From positions 1 through 64,000 of the IMG/VR virus record IMGVR_UViG_3300042882_000890: DNA of 64,000 nt, one strand, 5' to 3'. This DNA is from a virus. Below the pieces are notes generated by a model. The model was not told where the DNA came from. It saw only the letters and a program-made list of their open reading frames with translations, and ran no database searches. Made by a program: the position numbers and the translations under genes. Shown here piece after piece: positions 25,286-33,045 of the stretch. How positions within the stretch are numbered: the first letter of the stretch is position 1; the number at the start of each line of letters is the position of its first letter.

Positions 25286-25419
25286 GAAAAAACAGAATCA
25301 GTCTCGTCTTTCTGAAAAACCTAAGAAGAGTCTTCGGAGAAAAAAGAAAAGAACAACTGAAAGCTTTTATCGAGCGTATGCAATACGACTGTGAAGAAGA
25401 CGATAGTAACGTCTACTAG
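25282..25419 (+). CDS. Small basic protein
   Basis: A 45-residue frame in ATGA overlap with the glycosyltransferase stop. The first 30 residues are strongly basic and helical; the last ten are acidic. It is followed by a strong terminator. Confidence 0.6.
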   Translation: MRKNRISLVFLKNLRRVFGEKRKEQLKAFIERMQYDCEEDDSNVY

Positions 25420-25427
25420 ACAAACTA

Positions 25428-25453
25428 CCCCCGGCTATATGCTGGGGTTTTTT
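25428..25453 (+). terminator. Strong intrinsic terminator of the middle block
   Basis: CCCCGGC and GCTGGGG flank TATAT and are followed by six Ts. Confidence 0.8.
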
Positions 25454-25505
25454 ATACCCCCCCGGTAGGTGTTAAGGAAACGTTAATACTATTCTAGATT
25501 GACTA

Positions 25506-25555
25506 TATGTGAAATCGGGTTTATAAAAATTGGGCTTATGTGAAATCTGGTTTAT
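25506..25555 (+). repeat. Pair of 19-base direct repeats
   Basis: TATGTGAAATC(G/T)GGTTTAT occurs twice with starts 31 bases apart, about three helical turns, like iterons or operator pairs. Confidence 0.7.
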
Positions 25556-26078
25556 GTGGGGGACACCCTACCCATCTATGCGATGAGGGCGGCACGATTC
25601 GGGGTTTTTTGGGCTACCCCCCCTATGATACCAGAAAAAAAAGTTTTTGCCTTAGAACGCTCCTAAAAAGGTTTGACTTTTCCAAGTTATTTTTATATCT
25701 TTTGTCTATGATAGGTGCCTACACTATAGAGATATACTATAGTACTAGGGTAGCTAGTTAGGTGCTCCTAGTTTGGAGCCACTAGCTTATTTAGAATAGT
25801 TCTATATTAATTGCATTAGTACAAAATAATTCAAAAAACATTAGGTCACGTAAACTATTTTACAGGTAAAAATGTGAGCCCTTTATTCATCGCTATTTTG
25901 CTTCTAATCGACGTTCTGCCAGTAAGTGATACTTAGATACCAAACGACTATTAAAGTGTCTTAAATCGCTTTATTTGGCTTTATAGAGCATGTTGGTTAT
26001 GGTAGCTATAGTATTACCATACCTTATACTTATTAACATTTGATTGTTAATAACTTTTATAAAAATAATTCACTTTAA

Positions 26079-26110
26079 ATTAGTTAATTCAAAAACTATT
26101 TGTATCTTTG
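26079..26110 (+). promoter_or_regulatory. Promoter for the accessory region
   Basis: TATCTTTG at 26103-26110 is a good -7 element; the -33 is weak (TTAG). A 100-base leader precedes the ATG at 26211. Confidence 0.6.
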
Positions 26111-26210
26111 TGCTGTGGTTATGATGATGCTGTTGGTTGTTCTTTGACATATCGAATAAGGTGATACAACCTACCTACACAAGTGGTTGTACATACTAAA
26201 TTTCTTAGCT

Positions 26211-26534
26211 ATGAAAGCAAGTAATTTGAAAAATCCTTTTTACCACTATGGTAATAAAGGTGCGGTTTGGAGTAATGAAACTCACATCGCTATGGGTGGT
26301 ACTAGTGGTACTTTGTGTTCAACGCCAATGTTGGCAACTAATTGGGCTCGTATTTGGGAGCACGAAAATATTGGTTGTCCGGATTGTTTAACAAAGTGGT
26401 TGGAGCTTGAGGGCTACATTCTAACTTGCGACATCAAAGATGTTGAGTTTGATGAACACAACCGCCCTTTTTATCGCAATAACGGGTTGATTATGCTCTC
26501 TAAGAGGGCTTATCAGTACGAAGTTGCAAACTAA
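26211..26534 (+). CDS. Unknown protein with Cys pair
   Basis: The ATG at 26211 gives 107 residues; a TTG at 26187 would add eight. The core is aromatic-rich with CPDC near residue 64. It is the first gene after the non-coding region, so an early, host-directed function is plausible but not shown. Confidence 0.7.
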   Translation: MKASNLKNPFYHYGNKGAVWSNETHIAMGGTSGTLCSTPMLATNWARIWEHENIGCPDCLTKWLELEGYILTCDIKDVEFDEHNRPFYRNNGLIMLSKRAYQYEVAN

Positions 26535-26539
26535 TTCAA

Positions 26540-26562
26540 GCCCCTCGCAAGAGGGGTTTATT
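26540..26562 (+). terminator. Intrinsic terminator
   Basis: CCCCTC-GCAA-GAGGGG followed by TTTATTTT. Confidence 0.8.
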
Positions 26563-26593
26563 TTCAAATTAACTAATTCTAATTTTTTTAAGT

Positions 26594-27475
26594 ATGGAGA
26601 TTTTATCTAACATCGAAAGCGGAAACGCTAACATTGAGAGTATCAAAGGTAATTTGTTTGACGTGGTAAAAATACCACTAATCACGGGGGTTGAGGGGTT
26701 TGATAACCCTAATAACTTCGGGGTTTACAAAGCTAAAGGCGGTCAACCTTTGGGCGTTGTTGGTGGAGATTACACCCCAACACAACCGAAGCTGTTATTT
26801 GACGAGTTCGAGAATTGCTTGTATCAGACGGATTGTGATTTCAATGATGTTAACTACCTAGAGCTAAAAGGCGGTAGAAAGATAGTTTTTGAAGCACCTA
26901 TCAAGAAAATGGGCTTCACTAACCTAAGAGGACAAGAGGATGAGATGATTGTTAAAATCAATCTTGCAACGGGCTTCGACGGGTTAACCAAAACTAGCTT
27001 ATTTATTAGCTGTTTCAGACTAGTTTGTTCAAATGGTATGAAAGCGTGGAAAACAGAGTTCGCTGTATCTTTTAAGAATACCAAAGGTAATGTTGGCAAG
27101 GCTTCGTCTTTATGCAACGATATTGCTAAAGCAACGGACAGCATAAACGACTTTGAAACGTTTATCCAACAGCTAAACAGAACTAGCGTTGATAAGGCTA
27201 AGGTAGAAGAGTTTTTGATGAAGACTTTAGGATATAACCAATCGTTGTATTCAGAACTTCACGGAACTAAAAAGGCTATCCTTGACAATGTTCAAGAAAG
27301 CATTGAACTAGAGTTCAGTAGAACGGGCTCAACACTTTGGGGCTTAGTTAACGGAATTACTCACTACACTAACCACGTAGCGAAGACGGAAGACAGAAAC
27401 GACTATGTTTTAGTCGGTGGCGGTCTTAAATTGAACGACCTAGCACAAAAGGTAGCCCTAGAAATGGCTTACTAA
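26594..27475 (+). CDS. DUF932 family protein
   Basis: A 293-residue protein of the DUF932 (phage/plasmid-like TIGR03299) family. Recognisable parts are VVGGDYTPTQ near the N-terminus, the central GFDGLTKTSLFISCFRLVCSNG region and a helical C-terminal third. The biochemical role of the family is unknown; it is frequent in phages and plasmids. It has its own terminator directly after the stop. Confidence 0.85.
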   Translation: MEILSNIESGNANIESIKGNLFDVVKIPLITGVEGFDNPNNFGVYKAKGGQPLGVVGGDYTPTQPKLLFDEFENCLYQTDCDFNDVNYLELKGGRKIVFEAPIKKMGFTNLRGQEDEMIVKINLATGFDGLTKTSLFISCFRLVCSNGMKAWKTEFAVSFKNTKGNVGKASSLCNDIAKATDSINDFETFIQQLNRTSVDKAKVEEFLMKTLGYNQSLYSELHGTKKAILDNVQESIELEFSRTGSTLWGLVNGITHYTNHVAKTEDRNDYVLVGGGLKLNDLAQKVALEMAY

Positions 27476-27486
27476 TCACTAACCAA

Positions 27487-27510
27487 AGCCCCTCGAAAGA
27501 GGGGTTTTAA
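27487..27510 (+). terminator. Intrinsic terminator
   Basis: CCCCTC-GAAA-GAGGGG followed by TTTT; nearly the same hairpin as at 26540. Confidence 0.8.
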
Positions 27511-27520
27511 ATTATTTAAT

Positions 27521-27667
27521 ATGAAAATACTATCTATTGTGCCCTCAAAAAGGTTCAGAAGTTTCAACAGCTACTTTAAAAAAACCGCTGTTTGTGTAAG
27601 TTTTTATTACTATATCATAGTCTTTTTACCTAGTGGTAAGGGCTTAGAGTTTAATCATTATTCTTAA
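27521..27667 (+). CDS. Small hydrophobic protein candidate
   Basis: A 48-residue frame starting MKILSIVPSK with a hydrophobic stretch SFYYYIIVFLP. Kept at low confidence because it follows a terminator with an AT-rich start context and precedes another small membrane gene. Confidence 0.4.
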   Translation: MKILSIVPSKRFRSFNSYFKKTAVCVSFYYYIIVFLPSGKGLEFNHYS

Positions 27668-27671
27668 TCTT

Positions 27672-27830
27672 ATGCTACACGCTATTATTTTTTCGATTTG
27701 TATTATTGGTATTATTGCTCACGCTTGGTATGTTAACAAGACGGACAAGTTCACGAGCATTGACTATTGTATCTTTGCTACTCTATCTATTGTGCCTTTT
27801 ATGTGCGTTCTAGATTGGATATTTGGCTAG
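27672..27830 (+). CDS. Small membrane protein
   Basis: A 52-residue frame with two hydrophobic helices (about 3-20 and 32-50) and a terminator directly after it. Confidence 0.6.
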   Translation: MLHAIIFSICIIGIIAHAWYVNKTDKFTSIDYCIFATLSIVPFMCVLDWIFG

Positions 27831-27837
27831 ACAAACA

Positions 27838-27860
27838 AGCCCCCGAAAGGGGGTTTTTTA
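27838..27860 (+). terminator. Intrinsic terminator
   Basis: GCCCCC-GAAA-GGGGG followed by seven Ts. Confidence 0.8.
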
Positions 27861-27889
27861 TTACCTATTTTGAAGTTTTTATTGTATCA

Positions 27890-27921
27890 CTTGTTTATTC
27901 GGAAAGTTCTTTGTAGCTTTG
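27890..27921 (+). promoter_or_regulatory. Promoter
   Basis: TTG near 27891 and TAGCTTTG at 27914-27921, 20 bases apart. Confidence 0.6.
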
Positions 27922-27948
27922 CGGTAAATTAATTTTAAATTATATCAG

Positions 27949-28101
27949 ATGAGTGCAAAGTTTTTTTATGAGCAAATCTATTTCATAGATGAGAATGGTA
28001 AAGCCCTAGATGAGAATTGGAATGAATTTCGAGATGAAGACGGGAAGTGTGTTTACATATCAGAAGAGGACAGAAGTTTTTTTACAACAGTTAATCTATA
28101 G
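27949..28101 (+). CDS. Small acidic protein
   Basis: A 50-residue acidic, aromatic frame (MSAKFFYEQIYFIDENG) directly downstream of a promoter. Confidence 0.6.
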   Translation: MSAKFFYEQIYFIDENGKALDENWNEFRDEDGKCVYISEEDRSFFTTVNL

Positions 28102-28105
28102 TGCT

Positions 28106-28171
28106 ATGGTATTGGGAGCAGTTCTTTTAGTTGTTATTTTCGTATTACTTAATCTAAAACCAAATCGTTAG
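28106..28171 (+). CDS. Very small membrane peptide candidate
   Basis: A 21-residue frame that is one hydrophobic helix followed by NLKPNR. It sits between two small genes; the size makes it uncertain. Confidence 0.3.
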   Translation: MVLGAVLLVVIFVLLNLKPNR

Positions 28172-28173
28172 TT

Positions 28174-28335
28174 ATGAGGGTAGAAATTGTATTATTGGAG
28201 TTCGGTGTTCAAGCGGACATTTTTGAGGGTTCTAAACTAGTTAATTCAATCTTGGGGGTAACTATGGCAAACATTTGTCAAAGTGTTCACGAGGTGTACC
28301 ACATAGATATATTCGGGGAAGTGGGTGTGAACTAG
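28174..28335 (+). CDS. Small unknown protein
   Basis: A 53-residue frame starting MRVEIVLLEFG, ending ten bases before a terminator hairpin. Confidence 0.5.
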   Translation: MRVEIVLLEFGVQADIFEGSKLVNSILGVTMANICQSVHEVYHIDIFGEVGVN

Positions 28336-28344
28336 TTAGTTTAA

Positions 28345-28376
28345 AGGGGGAGCAAAAGTTTCCCTCTTTTTTTTTG
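28345..28376 (+). terminator. Intrinsic terminator with GAGCAAAAGTTTCCC loop
   Basis: GGGGGA and TCCCTC form the stem, followed by nine Ts. The loop sequence recurs in the next two terminators. Confidence 0.75.
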
Positions 28377-28382
28377 CAAAAA

Positions 28383-28414
28383 TTTTTTTTATTCAAAACT
28401 TATTCTTATATTTG
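28383..28414 (+). promoter_or_regulatory. Promoter
   Basis: TATATTTG at 28407-28414 is a good -7; the -33 is a T-run. Confidence 0.6.
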
Positions 28415-28449
28415 TATCGGCAATAATGCCAAATTTAAAACTATTTAGT

Positions 28450-29028
28450 ATGAAAAATTTATTTGATGGCTTACGGATTGTAGGTGGAGAAACAAAAATT
28501 GTATCAATTACTGAAACCGCTTCAGTAGAAGTAAGCGGTAGATTCTCAATGGAAAGAGGTAACTTCAAACAAGAGTTCTCTTATTGGGCAAGAACTTACG
28601 AGAAGTTCAGCAACTTCGCAAAGATTGATGATTATGAAACGGAGCAACACAAATGTACTTTAGGGGAACTACCTATTGATAGTTTAAGTAAGTTAGTTCA
28701 AACCTTGAACGATAGCGGTCTTACCACTTTAGGAAATAGTTTGGGGTTCACTAGTGAAGAGATAACTTCTGCAATGCACCACCACATACAAGAACACAAA
28801 ATTTTTAAGGCGGTTTATGGTAAGAAATCAGAGTTGTGGGACTTACTAACCAAAGAGGAGCAACAAGCCGAAATTTTGGTTTACACAATAAACAATTATG
28901 ATACTTGTAATGACTATTATAAAATACAATGTGATGTTGTTGTGTTAGATGAAGAGGGGAACGCTATCCCTAACGCTATCCCGACAATAGAGCAACTAAA
29001 GGAAAAGTTTGAGCAACTATCAAATTAG
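28450..29028 (+). CDS. Unknown accessory protein
   Basis: The ATG at 28450 (192 residues) is chosen over one at 28426 because the spacing from promoter to start and the leader AAAACTATTTAGT match other cassettes. The protein has a beta-rich first third and a helical remainder with His-rich MHHHIQEH. No family recognised. Confidence 0.7.
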   Translation: MKNLFDGLRIVGGETKIVSITETASVEVSGRFSMERGNFKQEFSYWARTYEKFSNFAKIDDYETEQHKCTLGELPIDSLSKLVQTLNDSGLTTLGNSLGFTSEEITSAMHHHIQEHKIFKAVYGKKSELWDLLTKEEQQAEILVYTINNYDTCNDYYKIQCDVVVLDEEGNAIPNAIPTIEQLKEKFEQLSN

Positions 29029-29046
29029 TTAATCTAAAGGGGAGCA

Positions 29047-29080
29047 AAGGGGGAACAAAAGTTTCCCCTTTTTTTATGCC
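29047..29080 (+). terminator. Intrinsic terminator, same loop family
   Basis: GGGGGAAC-AAAA-GTTTCCCC followed by seven Ts. Confidence 0.8.
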
Positions 29081-29086
29081 TAAAAG

Positions 29087-29118
29087 TTTGTGTATATGGA
29101 AAACATTTTGTAAATTTG
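29087..29118 (+). promoter_or_regulatory. Promoter
   Basis: TTTG at 29087-29090, 20 bases, TAAATTTG at 29111-29118. Confidence 0.75.
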
Positions 29119-29152
29119 TCAAGGCAATTAAGCCAAACTAAAACTATCTTAT

Positions 29153-29404
29153 ATGATAACTAAAGACAACATCAAGGAGTTCATTCAAACAATCCCTACT
29201 GAAACAATTCAAGAGGAACTAGACAAGCCACAAGACTTTATCTTGCTGCAATCACATATCTTTAATGTAGGCGGTTATGCTACGATAGAAAGTCTAGACT
29301 ACAACGAAGAGGTTGATGAAAAGGCACAAGCAAGTGGTAATCTTTTCTGCGACAAAGATAATTTCTTGCAACTTTGTTCGGAGTTAGAAGTGTTCGAGTA
29401 TTAG
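29153..29404 (+). CDS. Small acidic protein
   Basis: An 83-residue acidic protein that forms a single-gene cassette with its own promoter and terminator. It begins MITKDNIKEFIQT. Function unknown. Confidence 0.7.
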   Translation: MITKDNIKEFIQTIPTETIQEELDKPQDFILLQSHIFNVGGYATIESLDYNEEVDEKAQASGNLFCDKDNFLQLCSELEVFEY

Positions 29405-29419
29405 ACTAACTAATTCAAA

Positions 29420-29453
29420 GAGGGGGGGGGAGCGAAAGTTTCCCCTTTTTTTA
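29420..29453 (+). terminator. Intrinsic terminator, same loop family
   Basis: GGGGGAGC-GAAA-GTTTCCCC followed by seven Ts. Confidence 0.8.
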
Positions 29454-29463
29454 TGCCCAAAAA

Positions 29464-29495
29464 TTTGGATATATAAAAACTATTTTGTACCTTTG
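29464..29495 (+). promoter_or_regulatory. Promoter
   Basis: TTTGG from 29464 and TACCTTTG at 29488-29495, 20 bases apart. Confidence 0.8.
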
Positions 29496-29522
29496 ATAAT
29501 TATTAATACTAACTAATCTATT

Positions 29523-29741
29523 ATGGCACAAGAATTTATTTTAAGAGAGAATGTTTTAACTGACAACATCTTGATTTTAGCCGACGAGGGCAAAGTATTC
29601 AAAGGCGGTTATATCGCTATAATCAAAGAGTACACGTATCAAAATTCGTGGTCGGATAAATTGGGGGTAAAAAGGTTTAGAAACGAGGAGAGGTTAAACA
29701 ACTACTTAAACAAAAACTACCCCGACTTTGAGGGGTACTAA
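29523..29741 (+). CDS. Small unknown protein
   Basis: A 72-residue protein (MAQEFILREN) in a promoter-gene-terminator cassette. It has alternating strands and a basic helical end. Function unknown. Confidence 0.7.
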   Translation: MAQEFILRENVLTDNILILADEGKVFKGGYIAIIKEYTYQNSWSDKLGVKRFRNEERLNNYLNKNYPDFEGY

Positions 29742-29759
29742 ATTAACTAATGTGAAAAC

Positions 29760-29789
29760 GAGGGGGGCGGTTGCCCCTCTTTTTTTGTC
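29760..29789 (+). terminator. Intrinsic terminator
   Basis: AGGGGGGC-GGTT-GCCCCTCT followed by seven Ts. Confidence 0.8.
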
Positions 29790-29809
29790 TAAAATTTTAA
29801 CACTTTTTA

Positions 29810-29841
29810 TTTGCATATACGGATTCTTTATCGTATCTTTG
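29810..29841 (+). promoter_or_regulatory. Promoter for a non-coding transcript
   Basis: TTTG at 29810-29813, 20 bases, TATCTTTG at 29834-29841. No gene follows for 350 bases. Confidence 0.7.
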
Positions 29842-29847
29842 TTTAAC

Positions 29848-30060
29848 AATAAGGGGGAACGATATGGATAGATAGACTACATAGGGGGTAAGGATTTGAT
29901 AAAGGGCGGTGTGTAATACCAACACAGGAAGAGTAGACTCCGTCCTACCCTATACTCAGATGTTTGGGGGGGGTGCGTGACGGAGTACACCCTCTGCGTG
30001 TCGAAAAAAACACGAACCCTTGTGGAGATACTATCCCCATTAATTTTTTTATAAAGGTAC
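29848..30060 (+). ncRNA. Structured non-coding RNA candidate
   Basis: Between a promoter and the next promoter (30128) there is no plausible gene. The strand carries the 8-bp stem ACTCCGTC/GACGGAGT (29937-29944 with 29979-29986), a CGTG/CACG hairpin with an A-rich loop and several G-runs. Base composition (GC-rich, G-runs) differs from neighbouring genes. The class is not recognised. Confidence 0.5.
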
Positions 30061-30127
30061 GACTTTAAAACGACATATACAAATAAAGTTATCAACAATA
30101 TTTTGTTAATAAGTTCTTCTTCTAGCT

Positions 30128-30159
30128 ATTGCATATATCATATCTATACCTTACTTTTG
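30128..30159 (+). promoter_or_regulatory. Promoter
   Basis: TTG near 30129 and TACTTTTG at 30152-30159, 20 bases apart. Confidence 0.6.
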
Positions 30160-30200
30160 TAGTGTAATTGCAACGGAGCAGTTACTTTAAATTAAGTAGT

Positions 30201-30536
30201 ATGAAAAAAGTAGTATTGAATATCGGTTTAAAAGTTGGAGCAGAAGAGCCAAAACAACAACTATCAAGGACGTTAATTTCTTTGTTAGGGTACTTTGCAT
30301 TAACTAATGTAAGAGTTGAAGAAGAGGGTATATATAAAGGTAACGAAGAACGTACCCTAGTAGCTTATTTTGATTCTAGTTCAGAAGAAACTTTAAGTCA
30401 AGCGTTGACTTATTGGTGCGGAGATTTGAAACAAGAATCTATTGCTTATAAGGTTAACGGAGTAGGTGCAATAGCATTCAATACTAACTACACGGGGGAG
30501 AAGTTTCCATTCGACCAAAAATTTTTTAAAGATTAA
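30201..30536 (+). CDS. Unknown protein
   Basis: The ATG at 30201, in the recurrent leader AATTAAGTAGTATG, gives 111 residues beginning MKKVVLNIGL. Mixed alpha/beta, acidic centre. Function unknown. Confidence 0.7.
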   Translation: MKKVVLNIGLKVGAEEPKQQLSRTLISLLGYFALTNVRVEEEGIYKGNEERTLVAYFDSSSEETLSQALTYWCGDLKQESIAYKVNGVGAIAFNTNYTGEKFPFDQKFFKD

Positions 30537-30547
30537 TACAAAAAAGT

Positions 30548-30578
30548 TTTGCAGTTCAAAAAATAATTATTACATTTG
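30548..30578 (+). promoter_or_regulatory. Promoter
   Basis: TTTG at 30548-30551, 19 bases, TACATTTG at 30571-30578. Confidence 0.7.
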
Positions 30579-30602
30579 TCAAACAATTTAAAACTATCAA
30601 AA

Positions 30603-31181
30603 ATGAACAGATTAAAAGTAGTACACGACAGCAGTGCAGACAGCCCTAGAGATTGGGACAATTTAGGAACGATGATTTGTTTCCACAGAGGTTACGATTT
30701 GGGGGATAAGCATTCTTACGATTCAGACGATTATTCGGGTTGGGAAGAGATGAAACAAGCAATTATCAAGGAAGAAAATCCAGCAGTAATTCTCCCTTTG
30801 TATATGTACAATCATTCGGGTATAGCTATTAGCACAAAACCTTTCAGTTGTCGTTGGGATAGCGGTCAGATAGGGTTTATATTAGTTAGTAAGAAAAAAG
30901 CCCTAGAGGAGTTCGGGGGCAAGATAGTTACAGCTAAGCTAAAAGAACGCCTAGAAAAAATCCTAGAGGGAGAAGTAGAAACGTACACACAATACGTTGA
31001 GGGCGATGTTTATGGTTTTCAAATAATAGATGAAGACGATGATATAGTCGATAGTTGCTACGGGTTTTACGGAACAGACTTCGCTACTAATGGTATGTTA
31101 GACCATATCGACCACAATTTGTTGGGGGTAGCAGAGGGAGAAGTTGTAGCGTTGCTAGAGGAAGCAGAGATTGAATATTAG
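30603..31181 (+). CDS. Unknown acidic protein, antirestriction-like size class
   Basis: The ATG at 30603 gives 192 residues; an earlier in-frame start overlaps the promoter. The protein is acidic and aromatic, with segments such as DWDNLGTMICFHRGYDLG and a long Asp/Glu-rich C-terminal half. Acidic proteins of this kind in early regions are sometimes DNA mimics. I recall similar proteins in plasmid and phage accessory regions, but no function can be assigned. Confidence 0.7.
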   Translation: MNRLKVVHDSSADSPRDWDNLGTMICFHRGYDLGDKHSYDSDDYSGWEEMKQAIIKEENPAVILPLYMYNHSGIAISTKPFSCRWDSGQIGFILVSKKKALEEFGGKIVTAKLKERLEKILEGEVETYTQYVEGDVYGFQIIDEDDDIVDSCYGFYGTDFATNGMLDHIDHNLLGVAEGEVVALLEEAEIEY

Positions 31182-31244
31182 ATTAGTTAGTTCAAAGCCC
31201 CTCGATAAAAATATTGGGGGGTAATGAAAAAAAGTTTAAAAAAA

Positions 31245-31276
31245 TTAGGTTGGTATTACAGAAAACATTATCTTTA
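31245..31276 (+). promoter_or_regulatory. Weak promoter
   Basis: TATCTTTA at 31269-31276 with a poorly placed TTGG upstream. Confidence 0.45.
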
Positions 31277-31300
31277 CATAGAATTTAAAAATCAGAAATT

Positions 31301-31567
31301 ATGTTACACAACGAGCATTTTTTAAAAGCAGACCGCCTTTATGAAGTTAGGCACGACAACAACGGAAACGCAATCCACGTTTCTATAAAAGACGGGGAAG
31401 CAATCGTTTATCCAAGTATTACAGATTTTATTGGAAGAACTATTTACGGGGAAGAAGTTGAAAGGTTTTACCTAGATGAAGACGATTTAGACAAGCTATA
31501 CGAAAGCGATAGCTATGATTACTACACCTTAAAACAAGAAGCAAAAACAAAAAAATTAATAGATTAA
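31301..31567 (+). CDS. Small acidic protein
   Basis: An 88-residue protein starting MLHNEHFLKA. Acidic centre (DEDDLD) and basic end. Followed after five bases by the next gene. Function unknown. Confidence 0.7.
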   Translation: MLHNEHFLKADRLYEVRHDNNGNAIHVSIKDGEAIVYPSITDFIGRTIYGEEVERFYLDEDDLDKLYESDSYDYYTLKQEAKTKKLID

Positions 31568-31572
31568 CTAGT

Positions 31573-31866
31573 ATGAAAATTGTAACACAAAACGCAGTAG
31601 CTTGTTTCCTTAATTGTGGGAACGCAACATTCAGCAACACAGCAGTTGTAACTGAAAACGGAGTATCAAAGATGTATTTGTTCGGCAACCTTATTGCTAC
31701 CCTCGAACACAGCGTTGGGGGAGTTCTAAAGGTAACTAACGCAGGTTGGAAAAGCAACACTACCAAAGAACGCTTAAATGGTTTACCTAGAGTGAGCATT
31801 CAGCAGAAGAAAGGGGAGTGGTATTTGAACGGGCAGTTGTGGAACGGAGAACTAACACAAGTTTAA
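31573..31866 (+). CDS. Unknown protein
   Basis: A 97-residue beta-rich basic protein (MKIVTQNAVAC). It has the start context GATTAACTAGTATG seen widely here and a hairpin after its stop. Function unknown. Confidence 0.7.
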   Translation: MKIVTQNAVACFLNCGNATFSNTAVVTENGVSKMYLFGNLIATLEHSVGGVLKVTNAGWKSNTTKERLNGLPRVSIQQKKGEWYLNGQLWNGELTQV

Positions 31867-31885
31867 ACTAGCTTGTACGAAGATT

Positions 31886-31920
31886 TTAGGGGGGAGTTTT
31901 TCGCCAATTTCTCCCCTCAA
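31886..31920 (+). terminator. GC hairpin after a gene
   Basis: GGGGAG and CTCCCC pair across about 14 bases; the following T-run is short. Confidence 0.5.
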
Positions 31921-31951
31921 AAAATCGGGCAACAGCAAAAAAGAAAACAAT

Positions 31952-32209
31952 ATGAAAACAATAGTAGTAGGAACAATAGAGTTCTTGAACAGAAAAGCAA
32001 TAATACATTCAGTAAGTGAGATGTACCAAGCATACACCAAAGAAGAACTAGATGCCCTAGAAGATACATTCTATCACGAGGGAGTAGATTATCTAGTTGT
32101 CGAGGAATACTTCGGGGAGATAGTTGTAACCAATAACGCATTAGTTAGTTTGTTGAAAGGTAATTGGGGGGGCAATATACCCTCAATTACGAATAATGCA
32201 ACAAAATAG
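31952..32209 (+). CDS. Unknown protein
   Basis: An 85-residue protein (MKTIVVGTIEF). Alternating strands, one acidic helix in the middle. Function unknown. Confidence 0.65.
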   Translation: MKTIVVGTIEFLNRKAIIHSVSEMYQAYTKEELDALEDTFYHEGVDYLVVEEYFGEIVVTNNALVSLLKGNWGGNIPSITNNATK

Positions 32210-32284
32210 GGGGGGCAAATTGTCTAACCCCCGTAAATTTCGATACCTACCTTGTGGGATTCTCAATAAAAGTACAAAATCATT

Positions 32285-32500
32285 ATGAATAATATAATCG
32301 GGCAGTCAGAAGAAACAGCAAAAATGGAAGAAAAATTAGCTAATTTAATAGTGGGAGCAGTCCTAAGTGGGCAAAGAAGTGTAATGGTAGGTTCAATAGA
32401 AGTAAATTGGAAACCCTTGAAGAGCCAACTATCCAAGAAAGAACGTGAAACCCAAGCAAACAAGATAGCCAAAGAGAGTATCAAGGCACTAAAAAGCTAG
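32285..32500 (+). CDS. Small unknown protein
   Basis: A 71-residue protein with helical ends and a beta centre (GQRSVMVGSIEV). Basic C-terminus. Function unknown. Confidence 0.65.
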   Translation: MNNIIGQSEETAKMEEKLANLIVGAVLSGQRSVMVGSIEVNWKPLKSQLSKKERETQANKIAKESIKALKS

Positions 32501-32511
32501 GGGGGGAGCAT

Positions 32512-32560
32512 AAGTTACAGATTGAAACCAAAGGGGGTGCAGTCAGTTACAGATTGTAAT
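32512..32560 (+). repeat. Short direct repeats
   Basis: AGTTACAGATTG occurs twice (near 32513 and 32543) and CAGATTG a third time, in a 190-base intergenic stretch that also holds several G-runs. No gene is seen there. Confidence 0.5.
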
Positions 32561-32698
32561 CAGATTGTGGGGGTTTTGTTGAAAAACGTAACGTTTATAA
32601 GGGGTGGACAGCCCCCTCCTACGATATTAGCCCTTTGTTTTGGGGTTGGAGTTTTAGATTAGATTGTTTAATGTACATATACAAAATTTTATACAGAT

Positions 32699-33004
32699 AT
32701 GGAAAGGTTACAAAAGATTGCTCTTATACGGAGTGTAGTTAAAGTTTGGGGAGATTTTCCTCCTAGTGCGGTAGATGAAAATTTTGGTCTGAGTGTTGGA
32801 GAGTTAGGACGGCTAATAGCGTTGATTGATTTCTTGTCTTTAGATTGTATCGAGGTTTCTATATATGATACTACTAGTTCTTCTAGTTCTAGTTTGGTTG
32901 ATTATACTATTCCTTATTCGGAACTAGAGGATTCAGTTTTAGATGAGTTAGTTTTATTATCTAGGAAGTATAATGAAGTTATGCTAGAACAAGAGCAAGA
33001 GTAG
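32699..33004 (+). CDS. Unknown acidic protein
   Basis: A 101-residue acidic protein with a Ser-rich centre (STSSSSSSL-like run). Function unknown. Confidence 0.65.
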   Translation: MERLQKIALIRSVVKVWGDFPPSAVDENFGLSVGELGRLIALIDFLSLDCIEVSIYDTTSSSSSSLVDYTIPYSELEDSVLDELVLLSRKYNEVMLEQEQE

Positions 33005-33045
33005 TTTGGCTGTTTTTTTATAAACCCCGAAATTTTATTACAATT

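Larger units (their letters stand above)
25457..26210 (+). other. Non-coding region with direct repeat and long hairpins
   Basis: About 750 bases carry no convincing gene. It contains the repeat TATGTGAAATCGGGTTTAT (25506-25524) and a copy with one mismatch (25537-25555), two G/C-rich blocks with T-runs near 25590-25625, the hairpin ACTATAG/CTATAGT (25723-25743) and a larger hairpin with outer arms AGCTAGT/ACTAGCT (25752-25787). A promoter near its right end serves the next gene. The layout fits an origin, a genome terminus or a regulatory node; none can be proven here. Confidence 0.5.

Noticed and set aside
25540-25761. 73-residue rightward frame in the non-coding region
   Set aside because: It runs through T-tracts, G-blocks and hairpins, has no start context like its neighbours and an amino-acid composition unlike phage proteins.
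29877-30098. 73-residue leftward frame
   Set aside because: It overlaps the structured RNA candidate on the opposite strand and no leftward promoter is seen.
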